Positions 22,844-30,303 of a stretch of DNA of 30,303 bases are shown here, one piece after another (within the stretch, counting starts at the first letter, position 1; every line of letters starts with the position of its first letter). Both the position numbers and the translations under genes were made by a program. Origin of the DNA: JBDNDK01 sp046719185 (lineage in GTDB: Bacteria; Armatimonadota; UBA5829); contig JBDNDK010000006.1 in NCBI GenBank assembly GCA_046719185.1, positions 1 to 30,303 on the forward strand, written 5' to 3'. The notes below the pieces were generated by a model. It was not told the origin of the DNA, made no database searches, and worked only from the letters and a program-made list of their open reading frames with translations.

Positions 22844-22878
22844 AATAGCTGTATTAGTATATATTTGGTGGTATTATT

Positions 22879-23325
22879 ATGAGAGTTGCAATAGGTTCAG
22901 ACCATGCTGGTTTTGAATTAAAAGAATATCTTGCAGAGGAGCTGATTAAAGAAGGTTATGATATAAATAATCTTGGCACATTTAACTCAGAACCTGTTGA
23001 TTATCCTGATTTTGGAGTGAAAATAGCAGATGCTATAATTTCTGGTGATTGTGAGCTTGGAATTGCTATTTGTGGAACAGGTATCGGCATCACAATAGCT
23101 GCTAATAAAAAATCTGGAATCAGAGCCGCTGCTTGTTCTGAAACATATTCAGCTAAAATGGCAAGAGCTCATAATAATGCAAATGTAATTGGAATTGGTG
23201 CAAGAGTGGTAGGGCAGGGATTAGCTCTGGAAATAGCTCTTGCTTTTCTACAGACTAAGTTTGAAGCTGGCTCAAGACATGAGATGAGAGTAAATAAAAT
23301 AAACTCCATTGAAAATAATAAATAG
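22879..23325 (+). CDS. rpiB: Ribose-5-phosphate isomerase B
   Basis: Interconverts ribose 5-phosphate and ribulose 5-phosphate in the pentose phosphate pathway (the RpiB/LacAB family). At 148 residues it is the expected length. The phosphate-binding GSDHAGFELK (6-15), the catalytic cysteine in ICGTGIGI (C65, with T67), and the AANKKSGIRAA stretch are present, with H98 in RAHNNANV. It precedes glyA by 28 bp, an arrangement common in many bacteria (often rpiB-glyA-upp). The neighbouring enzymes do not indicate an allose-specific role. Confidence 0.95.
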   Translation: MRVAIGSDHAGFELKEYLAEELIKEGYDINNLGTFNSEPVDYPDFGVKIADAIISGDCELGIAICGTGIGITIAANKKSGIRAAACSETYSAKMARAHNNANVIGIGARVVGQGLALEIALAFLQTKFEAGSRHEMRVNKINSIENNK

Positions 23326-23342
23326 CTAAAGAATATTTGCCT

Positions 23343-23347
23343 GGAGG
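23343..23347 (+). promoter_or_regulatory. Shine-Dalgarno that sets a TTG start for glyA
   Basis: GGAGG (23343-23347) lies six bases before TTG at 23354. The next in-frame start, ATG at 23369, would be 21 bases away, too far for normal use. The spacing therefore supports TTG as the start. Confidence 0.65.
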
Positions 23348-23353
23348 AAATCA

Positions 23354-24646
23354 TTGGAATCTGTAAATATGATGAATAGTATAACTGAACAAATAAATGC
23401 TCCATTAGAAAAAATAGACCCAGATGTAGCAAGAATAATTGAAAAAGAAAAAAGAAGACAAAATGAGAAAATAATTCTCATTGCTTCTGAAAACTATTCA
23501 AGCAGAGCTGTGCTTGAGGCTATGGGCTCTGTTTTAACTAATAAATATGCAGAAGGCTATCCTGGCAAAAGATATTATGGTGGCTGTGAGTGTATTGATG
23601 AAGTAGAAAATCTTGCTATAAGTAGAGCAAAAGAGCTTTTTGGAGCAGAGCATGCAAATGTTCAGCCTCATGCAGGTTCACAGGCAAATATGGCTGTTTA
23701 TTATGCTTTTATGGAATGTGGTGATGTATTTCTTTCAATGGAGCTTGCTCATGGTGGACATTTAACTCATGGTAGCCCTGTAAATTTCTCTGGAAAACAA
23801 TATAAGCCAGTATATTATGGTGTTGACCCAGAAACAGAAATATTTGATTATGACCATATAGAAAAAGTAGCTATTGAATGTCAACCAAAAGTGATTGTTA
23901 CAGGTGCTACTGTTTATCCTAGAATAATAGATTTTGAAAGATTTAGATATATTGCAGATAAAGTAGGTGCTATTCTGATGGCAGATATAGCACACATTGC
24001 AGGTCTTGTTGCTGCTGGTGAGCATCCATCACCTGTACCATATTGTGATGTTGTAACATTTACTACACATAAAACTCTAAGAGGTCCAAGATCTGGTCTT
24101 ATTCTATGCAAAGAACAGCATGCAAAAGCAATTGATAAGGCTGTTTTTCCTGGACTTCAAGGTGGACCTCTTGGTCATATAATTGCTGCAAAAGCAGTGT
24201 GTTTAAAAGAAGCTATGATGCCAACTTTCAAAGATTATCAAAAGAGTATAAGAGAGAATGCAAAAGTATTGGCTGCAGAACTTCAAACCCTTGGAATGAG
24301 ACTTGTTAGTGGTGGCACTGATAACCACTTAATGCTTGTTGATTTATCACCAATGGAACTTACTGGCAAAAAGGCTCAGGAAGTGTTGGAAGAAGTGGGA
24401 ATAGTATGCAACAAAAATATGATTCCTTATGACAAGCAAAAACCAATGGTTACCAGTGGAATCAGAATAGGAACACCATGTGTTACCACAAGAGGCATGG
24501 GAGAGGCTGAGATGAAAAAGATTGCAGAATTAATAGTAAGATGCCTCAAAAATGCTGGTGATAGTTGTGAAGAGCGGGATACCAGAGCAGAGATTGCAAA
24601 AGAAGTAAAGAATCTCACTGCTGGCTTTCCTTTATATAATTATTGA
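23354..24646 (+). CDS. glyA: Serine hydroxymethyltransferase
   Basis: PLP enzyme that turns serine and THF into glycine and 5,10-methylene-THF. It is 430 residues long from the TTG start. It keeps the family core: IASENYSSRAVLEAMGS, NKYAEGYPGKRYYGGCE, HANVQPHAGSQANMAVY, the PLP-lysine motif TTHKTLRGPR (K240) and LQGGPLGHIIAAKA. The product supplies PanB upstream and other one-carbon reactions. The start is chosen on Shine-Dalgarno spacing; an ATG at 23369 would remove five residues. The gene follows rpiB and precedes envelope-glycan genes. Confidence 0.97.
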   Translation: MESVNMMNSITEQINAPLEKIDPDVARIIEKEKRRQNEKIILIASENYSSRAVLEAMGSVLTNKYAEGYPGKRYYGGCECIDEVENLAISRAKELFGAEHANVQPHAGSQANMAVYYAFMECGDVFLSMELAHGGHLTHGSPVNFSGKQYKPVYYGVDPETEIFDYDHIEKVAIECQPKVIVTGATVYPRIIDFERFRYIADKVGAILMADIAHIAGLVAAGEHPSPVPYCDVVTFTTHKTLRGPRSGLILCKEQHAKAIDKAVFPGLQGGPLGHIIAAKAVCLKEAMMPTFKDYQKSIRENAKVLAAELQTLGMRLVSGGTDNHLMLVDLSPMELTGKKAQEVLEEVGIVCNKNMIPYDKQKPMVTSGIRIGTPCVTTRGMGEAEMKKIAELIVRCLKNAGDSCEERDTRAEIAKEVKNLTAGFPLYNY

Positions 24647-24689
24647 TAAAAATTAACATTAACATGGATGTATATATTTTTTATAGGAT

Positions 24690-25661
24690 ATGGATATTAA
24701 TATGAATGTGGCTTTATTGTCTGGCATCATAGCAGTTGTCATAGCCTCAATACTAACTCCTATAGTAAGAAAATTTGCAATAAGTAACAATATTATTGCA
24801 AAACCTGGTGGCAGAAGAATACATGCCAAGCCAACTGCATTGTTAGGTGGCATAGGTATGTATCTAGCCTTTATGATTGCAGTTACATTTATAATATATA
24901 TTGACCCGGAGATAAAATTCTCACGGCAAGTGTGGGGGATATATCTGGGTGCATCTATAATGGCATTAGTTGGCATATTAGATGACAAATTTGAGCTTGC
25001 CGGATCAATTCAAGCATTGAGTATAATAATTGCTGCTTGTGTTTTAGTATTGTTTGATGTCAGAATCAATTATATTACAAATCCATTCAGAGGCGGAAGC
25101 TTATTTTGGCTTGGATATGCTGCAATACCTGTTACTGTTATATGGGTATTGATGGTAACAAAAGCAGTTGACTGTATGGATGGCTTAGATGGGCTTGCAG
25201 CTGGTATATGTGCCATAGCTTCTTTTACATTAATGCTGATGGCAATTAAGTCTGGTACTGCCTTTGTGATGCCTGCTATAATGGGAGCTGCATTGATGGG
25301 TGGTGCAATAGGATTTTTATTTTTTAATTATCCACCAGCAAAAATATTCATGGGCACAATTGGCTCTCAGTTCTTAGGTTTCACATTAGCTGCTATATCT
25401 ATTATGGGAGCATTCAAAATTGCAACATTGCTTGCAGTTGCTGTTCCTATATTAGTTTTAGGTGTGCCTCTTATAGATACTTCATTTGTTGTTTTAAGAA
25501 GAATTGCAAATGGCAAGAAAATATATGAAGCAGACAGAACCCATCTTCATCATAGACTTTTAGACAGAGGTCTTTCGCATAGAGAAGTTGTTTGGCTTGT
25601 TTATCTAATAACAATTGTGTTTTGTGGTCTTGGATATCTGTTGTTTAGTTATGTGGAGTAA
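24690..25661 (+). CDS. WecA/TagO/MraY-family polyprenyl-phosphate phosphosugar transferase
   Basis: Integral membrane enzyme that transfers a sugar-1-phosphate from a UDP-sugar to undecaprenyl phosphate, starting a surface glycan. About ten membrane segments in 323 residues. Conserved parts: GGRRIHAKPTALLGGIGMYL at the N terminus, the Asp pair D98-D99 (GILDDKFEL), DGLDGLAAG (164-172) and the cytoplasmic DRTHLHHRLLDRGLSHRE loop of the WecA/TagO branch. Two signature positions differ from the usual: D161 stands where most relatives have Asn (NxxDGLDGL), and T223 stands for the metal-binding Asp in the GDxGS motif (FMGTIGSQFLG). It may belong to a variant subgroup. wecB follows by three bases, so GlcNAc-1-phosphate is a likely donor. 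Confidence 0.88.
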   Translation: MDINMNVALLSGIIAVVIASILTPIVRKFAISNNIIAKPGGRRIHAKPTALLGGIGMYLAFMIAVTFIIYIDPEIKFSRQVWGIYLGASIMALVGILDDKFELAGSIQALSIIIAACVLVLFDVRINYITNPFRGGSLFWLGYAAIPVTVIWVLMVTKAVDCMDGLDGLAAGICAIASFTLMLMAIKSGTAFVMPAIMGAALMGGAIGFLFFNYPPAKIFMGTIGSQFLGFTLAAISIMGAFKIATLLAVAVPILVLGVPLIDTSFVVLRRIANGKKIYEADRTHLHHRLLDRGLSHREVVWLVYLITIVFCGLGYLLFSYVE

Positions 25662-25664
25662 AGT

Positions 25665-26792
25665 GTGAAAATCAAACTCAAAATATGTGCTGTATGTGGT
25701 ACTAGACCTGATACAGTTAAAATGGCTCCTGTTATTAATGAACTAAAAAAGCATCAAGATAAGGCAGAAGTTGTATTGATTGTTACTGGTCAACACAGAG
25801 AAATGCTGGAGCAGGTTATAAAAGTTTTTAATCTCAATCCAGATTATGATTTAGATATAATGACTGCAAAACAAAGCCTTGCATCTATCACAACAAAAGC
25901 TTTAGAAAAGCTTGATGTAATTCTTGAAAAAGAAGAGCCTGATATATTGCTTGCTCAGGGAGATACTACAACCACATTTGTTGCAAGTTTATCTGCATTT
26001 TATAGAAAAATTCCATTTGGGCATGTGGAAGCTGGACTTAGAACTAACAATAAATTTGATCCTTTTCCTGAGGAAATAAATAGAAGAATTACAGGTATTC
26101 TGGCAGATGTTCATTTTGCACCTACTCAGCTTGCAAAAGAAAACTTGCTAAATGAAAACATCTCTGAAAATGATATTTTTGTCACTGGAAATACTGTTAT
26201 AGATGCATTGCTCACAACAGCCTCACAAGATTATAAATTCTCAAATCCAATTTATGATGAAATAAAAAAGTATGAGAAAATTATACTTCTAACAACTCAT
26301 AGAAGAGAAAATTGGGGAGATAAAATGCAGCAGATATGCTTAGCTGTTGATGAAATTATAAAAACTAACAAAGATATTGCAGTTGTTTTTCCTGTTCACA
26401 AAAACCCAATAGTTAGAGAAACAGTACTTCCAATACTACAAAATAAAGAAAGAATATTCTTAATTGAACCTCCGGATTATATTGAATTTGTTCATTTGAT
26501 GAAACTATCAAATATTGTGCTTACAGATTCTGGTGGTGTGCAGGAAGAAGCACCTTCTCTTGGTAAACCAGTGTTAGTATTAAGAGAAACTACAGAAAGA
26601 CCAGAAGGAGTTGATGCTGGAAATGCTAAACTTATTGGAACTAACAAACAAAATATAATAGACCAAACAAATAATTTACTCAATAATATTGAAGAGTATG
26701 ATAAAATGGCAAAAGCAAATAATCCATATGGTGATGGAAATTCTTCAAAAAAAATATGCAATATAATTTTTGATAGATATTATAAAAAATAA
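25665..26792 (+). CDS. wecB: UDP-N-acetylglucosamine 2-epimerase (non-hydrolysing)
   Basis: Interconverts UDP-GlcNAc and UDP-ManNAc in the cytoplasm, making precursor for surface glycans. The 375-residue GT-B-fold protein has CGTRPDTVKMAPVI (usual form GTRPEAIK; D16 replaces Glu here), VTGQHREML, GDTTTTFVA, GHVEAGLRT, PEEINRRI, TTHRRENWG and the LTDSGGVQEEAPSLGKPVLVLR block. The start is GTG at 25665 with GGAG at 25655-25658. It lies between the WecA-like enzyme and uppP. No ManNAc dehydrogenase (wecC) or glycosyltransferase is in this window. Confidence 0.95.
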   Translation: MKIKLKICAVCGTRPDTVKMAPVINELKKHQDKAEVVLIVTGQHREMLEQVIKVFNLNPDYDLDIMTAKQSLASITTKALEKLDVILEKEEPDILLAQGDTTTTFVASLSAFYRKIPFGHVEAGLRTNNKFDPFPEEINRRITGILADVHFAPTQLAKENLLNENISENDIFVTGNTVIDALLTTASQDYKFSNPIYDEIKKYEKIILLTTHRRENWGDKMQQICLAVDEIIKTNKDIAVVFPVHKNPIVRETVLPILQNKERIFLIEPPDYIEFVHLMKLSNIVLTDSGGVQEEAPSLGKPVLVLRETTERPEGVDAGNAKLIGTNKQNIIDQTNNLLNNIEEYDKMAKANNPYGDGNSSKKICNIIFDRYYKK

Positions 26793-26810
26793 TTTTCAAA
26801 GGATTTTTTT

Positions 26811-27644
26811 ATGAGTTTAGTTGTTCAAGCAATAATTTTAGGTGTTGTTCAAGGATTAACAGAATTTATTCCAGTATCAAGCTCAGGCCACTTAATATTA
26901 GTTCCTCATATATTAAATACAGAACATTTTGGAAAACAATTTGATGTTGCTGTTCATATGGGTACTTTATTAGCTCTAGTCATTTTTTATAGAAAAGATT
27001 GGGTTTATATAATAAAAGATTTCTGGGCAACTAAAATAAACAAGAAGAATATAAAAATAGAGGCAGAATCAGATGTTAGTGGGAAAATATTAATACCTAT
27101 ATTGGTTGGTTGCATTCCAGCTGCATTTGTAGGATATATGTGGGAAGATATAATTGACAATACATTAAGCCAATGGCATTTAACTGCTATAATGCTTGTT
27201 ATAATTGGTTTTGTTATGCTTTTTGCTGATAAAATTGGCAAAAAAGAAAGAGGTATTAAAGATCTAAACTATACTGATTTTATAACAATAGGATGTGCAC
27301 AGGCATTAGCATTATTCCCGGGTGTTTCAAGATCCGGCATTACAATTAGTGCAGGGTTATTTAGAAACATAGACAGAGCTGCTGCTGCAAGATTTAGCTT
27401 TTTATTATCTATGCCAATCACTTTGGGAGCAGGAATGCTCAAGGCAAAAGGAATTATAGAAAATGGCATAGCACCAGAAATGGTAATGCCATATATTGCA
27501 GGAATTATTTCAGCAGGAATTTCAGGATATTTTGCAATAGCATTTCTTTTGAATTATCTAAAAAAGAAATCTCTTAATTTGTTTGTTTATTACAGGTTTG
27601 CATTGGCAGGAATTGCATTCCTTATCTTTTTTATTAGGCAATAG
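26811..27644 (+). CDS. uppP: Undecaprenyl-diphosphatase (BacA family)
   Basis: Membrane enzyme that dephosphorylates undecaprenyl pyrophosphate to recycle the lipid carrier for peptidoglycan and other glycans. Length 277, with about eight membrane segments. The first signature is GVVQGLTEFIPVSSSGHL: E18 is kept, while Q14 occupies the place of the first Glu of the E. coli protein, a change I believe is common in other UppPs. The second is FPGVSRSGITI. AAGDATER-type extras are not seen. It is 18 bp after wecB with AAGGATT before the ATG. It logically serves the WecA-like enzyme nearby. Such proteins give bacitracin tolerance when highly expressed. Confidence 0.96.
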   Translation: MSLVVQAIILGVVQGLTEFIPVSSSGHLILVPHILNTEHFGKQFDVAVHMGTLLALVIFYRKDWVYIIKDFWATKINKKNIKIEAESDVSGKILIPILVGCIPAAFVGYMWEDIIDNTLSQWHLTAIMLVIIGFVMLFADKIGKKERGIKDLNYTDFITIGCAQALALFPGVSRSGITISAGLFRNIDRAAAARFSFLLSMPITLGAGMLKAKGIIENGIAPEMVMPYIAGIISAGISGYFAIAFLLNYLKKKSLNLFVYYRFALAGIAFLIFFIRQ

Positions 27645-27647
27645 AAA

Positions 27648-28652
27648 ATGACAAAAAAATTATGCGATATTATTGGCTCTTCTCATGTAGCTGGAAGATA
27701 TAATTTTACAGAAAAAGACTATCTCAATGAAGGTGCTGACAAACTTCTTGAAATGGGAAGCAGAGTTATTAAACTATGGTTTACAAATAGACCAAAAACC
27801 GATTATCCATTTAATCATAATTGGCAAGAAATAAAATCATTAATTACTCTAGCAGAAACTCCATATTTTAAGGAAGTTTTTAGCAAGCCATTTTCTACAT
27901 ACATGCTTGAAGCTTTCAATCCTTTGAAACCAAACCTTAGCTTTGAAGATGCTTTCACAAAAGAAGATGAAGATGATGAGACAGAGTGTTTTTATGAAAT
28001 AACAAAATATTTTATTGAGAAATATAAAGGAACAGCAAAAACATTCATTCTTCAAAACTGGGAATCAGATTGGATATTAACAAATCCTGAGTTTACAAAA
28101 GAGCCAAGTGATAAAGTGATAGAGAATATGATTAAATGGATCAATGCAAGACAAAAAGGTGTAACAAAAGCAAGAGCAGAGGTGAAATCTGATGTTACAG
28201 TTGCACATGCTATGGAAGTTAATCTTATAAAAAGAGCAATGGAAGGCAAAGTAACAGCCACAAATAATATTGTTCCATATACTAATTGTGATTTATATTC
28301 ATACTCAGCCTACGATACCTCACTTGAAGATCAAAAGTTATTTTATGATGCGATGGATTATTTGTCTGACAAATCACCATCAAGTGAATTATTTGGAGAC
28401 ATAAACATATATATTGGTGAGTTTGGTGCACCTGAAAATGAATTTGATCAATATAAAATAATATCTGAGACTACACAGACTGCGTTAGATTGGGGAGCAC
28501 ATTATATTGTCTATTGGGAAGTTTTCTGCAATGAAAAGGCAAAAGAATATAATGGAAGACCAACTAATGATGACTTGAGAGGTTTTTGGCTTATTAGACC
28601 AGATGGCACTCATTCACCGGCTTGGGAATATTTCAATAGCATTTTGAAGTAG
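27648..28652 (+). CDS. Uncharacterised cytoplasmic TIM-barrel, clan GH-A-like glycosidase candidate
   Basis: A 334-residue protein I cannot place in a named family. The pattern of short hydrophobic strands followed by helices suggests a beta/alpha barrel. Two Glu residues stand at strand ends as in clan GH-A: E139 in LQNWESDW (strand 4, candidate acid/base, after an Asn) and E258 in IYIGEFGAPE (strand 7, candidate nucleophile), 119 residues apart. VYWEVFCNEK (287-296) resembles strand 8. Near the start, GSRVIKLWFTNRPKTDYPF looks like strand 2. No signal peptide or membrane segment is seen, so it is likely cytoplasmic. It starts three bases after uppP, so is co-transcribed with the glycan genes. 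Glycosidase activity is inference. Confidence 0.65.
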   Translation: MTKKLCDIIGSSHVAGRYNFTEKDYLNEGADKLLEMGSRVIKLWFTNRPKTDYPFNHNWQEIKSLITLAETPYFKEVFSKPFSTYMLEAFNPLKPNLSFEDAFTKEDEDDETECFYEITKYFIEKYKGTAKTFILQNWESDWILTNPEFTKEPSDKVIENMIKWINARQKGVTKARAEVKSDVTVAHAMEVNLIKRAMEGKVTATNNIVPYTNCDLYSYSAYDTSLEDQKLFYDAMDYLSDKSPSSELFGDINIYIGEFGAPENEFDQYKIISETTQTALDWGAHYIVYWEVFCNEKAKEYNGRPTNDDLRGFWLIRPDGTHSPAWEYFNSILK

Positions 28653-28657
28653 AGTTG

Positions 28658-30303
28658 TTATCCTATTTCTGCAAGATACAAATGCATTCTACAATTTTTG
28701 CAGTCAAATTCCACTCTTATGATGTCATTTTCTGAACTTATAAGATAAAGAGTGTCATTGCAGTTTTGTTTATCTGTTTTGGGACACATATCATATTCTC
28801 TTCTGATGCAATGTTTTGTAGTCATCACTTTTCTGTCTTTTAAATCCAGACCATACTCTGCAGCTGGTTCTAATATTTTTACACCATGTTTCTGATAAAA
28901 AGTTTTTGCATTTTTATTTAATACATTTCCTTCAAAAGACAGTTCTTTTTCTGGATATTGAATACTGTTGTTTAATATATTCCCTGTGTCTTTTGGTCTA
29001 TGTCTAATTCTTTCTTGTTCCAATAAGTCAAGAATGCTTCTTCTAGCATCATTTAACACAGATATCGGGATAAATAATATTTCTTTGAGATTGATATTCA
29101 CTTTATCTGTTTTGAATATTGAGTCACCAGTTTTTGAAAGCTGAGATGTTATGTTATCAATAGCTTTTTCAGTATTATTAGCAAGCTGTTTGTCTTCAAG
29201 TTTTAATTTATATAAAACACTAATGTTATCTTCATCAATTGCATTTATCAGAACACCATCAGAACTATCTGCAAGATAGAATGACACAGATATTTTTCTT
29301 TGAGTTTTAGTTGAGTCTAATTTCTTATGGAATGCATGATCATAGTTTCTATATATGACAGTGCCTACATTTATGCCATTTGGCTTATCAACAATTATAT
29401 AATTTTCACCGACATGATTTATATTTGTACCTTTTAATGTTTCATTTGGAGAATAAAAGCATATACCATCACCTTGATTTGAAGATATTTTTCTATCTAG
29501 AACAATTTTTCTTCCACTTTTATTGACAACTTTTCCAAGCATTTCACCTGTCATCTTAGGAGTATCCAATCTGCCAATTTTTTCAAAAGTGCAAGATATA
29601 TTATTGTGAGTATATTCTCTATTGAATGTCTTATTTACATTTGGAGTAAAGTCAAAATATGATGTTCCTGATGAAGTCTTTTTAAGTTTCCTTTGTGTTA
29701 AAATCACATCTAGATGTTTTCTGTAATGAGCAGTTACATTGGATACATAGTTTTTATCTTTTAATCTTCCTTCTATTTTGAATGATGTAATTCCAGCATC
29801 TATTAAATCTTCCAGATAATTTGTTAGATTTAAATCTTTTATGCAAAGAAGATGTTTATTTTTAACTAGTATATTGCCTTCAGAATCTTTTAGAGTATAT
29901 TCTTTTCTGCATGGTTGTGCACATTGACCTCTGTTACCGCTTCTGTTTCCAAGTGCATAGCTTAAATAGCACTGTCCACTCACTCCAACACACAATGCAC
30001 CATGCACAAAACATTCAAGCTCAATATTTGTATTGTTTTTAATATTCTTTATTTCTTCAATATTTAGTTCTCTAGGAAGAATGATTCTCTTAAATCCAAT
30101 TTTCTCAAAGAAAACTATTTTTTCAACAGTATTGCAATGCATCTGTGTGCTTGCAATAATAGGGATAGGAGGCAAGCTGCATTCAAGAAGTCCTAAGTCT
30201 TGAATTATAATTGCATCAGCACCTATTTGATATAATTTGTGTATTAATTTTACGGCAGACTCAATCTCATTATCATATAAGAGAGTGTTAATTGTAATGT
30301 AGA
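28658..30303 (-). CDS. U32-family protein (RlhA/YhbU-like 'peptidase U32'), 5' end cut by the window
   Basis: Open to the right edge: the frame stays open through 30303, and the TTG at 30175 that might look like a start is internal, because the residues before it read as typical U32 (GADAIIIQDLGLLE). 547 residues are visible. The barrel segment IIASTQMHC, the family motif ECFVHGALCVGVSGQC and the following NRGQCAQPCRKEY carry a cysteine cluster (about 29909-29992), and KIEGRLKDKNYV comes later. A long C-terminal part, including a final Cys-rich stretch (HCIRREYDMC, then FDCKNC), resembles the collagenase-like DUF3656 type. Relatives such as RlhA and TrhP hydroxylate rRNA or tRNA cytidine/uridine, and such a role is more likely than proteolysis. 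It converges on the upstream gene with only five bases between. Confidence 0.9.
   Translation of the reverse strand, partial: YITINTLLYDNEIESAVKLIHKLYQIGADAIIIQDLGLLECSLPPIPIIASTQMHCNTVEKIVFFEKIGFKRIILPRELNIEEIKNIKNNTNIELECFVHGALCVGVSGQCYLSYALGNRSGNRGQCAQPCRKEYTLKDSEGNILVKNKHLLCIKDLNLTNYLEDLIDAGITSFKIEGRLKDKNYVSNVTAHYRKHLDVILTQRKLKKTSSGTSYFDFTPNVNKTFNREYTHNNISCTFEKIGRLDTPKMTGEMLGKVVNKSGRKIVLDRKISSNQGDGICFYSPNETLKGTNINHVGENYIIVDKPNGINVGTVIYRNYDHAFHKKLDSTKTQRKISVSFYLADSSDGVLINAIDEDNISVLYKLKLEDKQLANNTEKAIDNITSQLSKTGDSIFKTDKVNINLKEILFIPISVLNDARRSILDLLEQERIRHRPKDTGNILNNSIQYPEKELSFEGNVLNKNAKTFYQKHGVKILEPAAEYGLDLKDRKVMTTKHCIRREYDMCPKTDKQNCNDTLYLISSENDIIRVEFDCKNCRMHLYLAEIG

Noticed and set aside
30173..30175. 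TTG as the start of the U32 gene
   Set aside because: The frame stays open to the window edge and the residues before the TTG continue the conserved U32 core, so the real start lies outside the window.

Overview
The window is an AT-rich bacterial chromosome segment, densely coding, using the standard bacterial code (TGA is a real stop, for example at 18852-18854). The proteins look most like Terrabacteria-type sequences (Gram-positive, Chloroflexota or Armatimonadota flavour). The mixture of a heavily elaborated RNA polymerase, paired GspF/PilC-like proteins and a membrane J-domain/TPR protein makes me think of an uncultured, possibly host-associated Armatimonadota/Abditibacteriota-like lineage. 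That placement is a low-confidence guess. No mobile elements, CRISPR arrays, tRNA or rRNA genes are visible.

Layout. (1) 1-9520, + strand: the end of the ribosomal stalk/RNA polymerase operon, with the probable last codons of rplJ, then rplL, a hairpin terminator/attenuator, a consensus-like promoter, rpoB, rpoC and a bidirectional terminator. (2) 9539-14176, - strand, transcribed right to left: metX and metW (homoserine acylation for methionine synthesis), a short-chain dehydrogenase, and a ribose-type sugar permease plus lipoprotein binding protein without an ATPase. (3) 14177-14365: a divergent control region with three perfect inverted repeats. (4) 14366-16632, +: an exported Ig-like protein and a YihY-family membrane protein, then a strong terminator. 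(5) 16705-16887, -: a 60-residue zinc-ribbon protein. (6) 17095-22771, +: a tightly packed operon folK - gspF/pilC-like - gspF/pilC-like - J-domain/TPR membrane protein - panB - panC. (7) 22879-28652, +: rpiB, glyA, a WecA/MraY-like phosphosugar transferase, wecB, uppP and an uncharacterised TIM-barrel glycosidase-like protein. (8) 28658 to the right edge, -: a U32-family protein, cut by the window end.

How the genes fit together. FolK (folate synthesis), GlyA (makes 5,10-methylene-THF) and PanB (consumes it) form a one-carbon/pantothenate theme. The WecA-like enzyme, WecB and UppP form an undecaprenyl-phosphate-linked envelope-glycan theme. The most unusual content is in RNA polymerase. Beta has 1500 residues, with an E. 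coli-like duplicated module, a Cys4 zinc ribbon and two further insertions of roughly 100 and 165 residues. Beta-prime has a 56-residue charged insertion inside the trigger loop, an extra copy of the beta-type module, and a 66-residue acidic tail.
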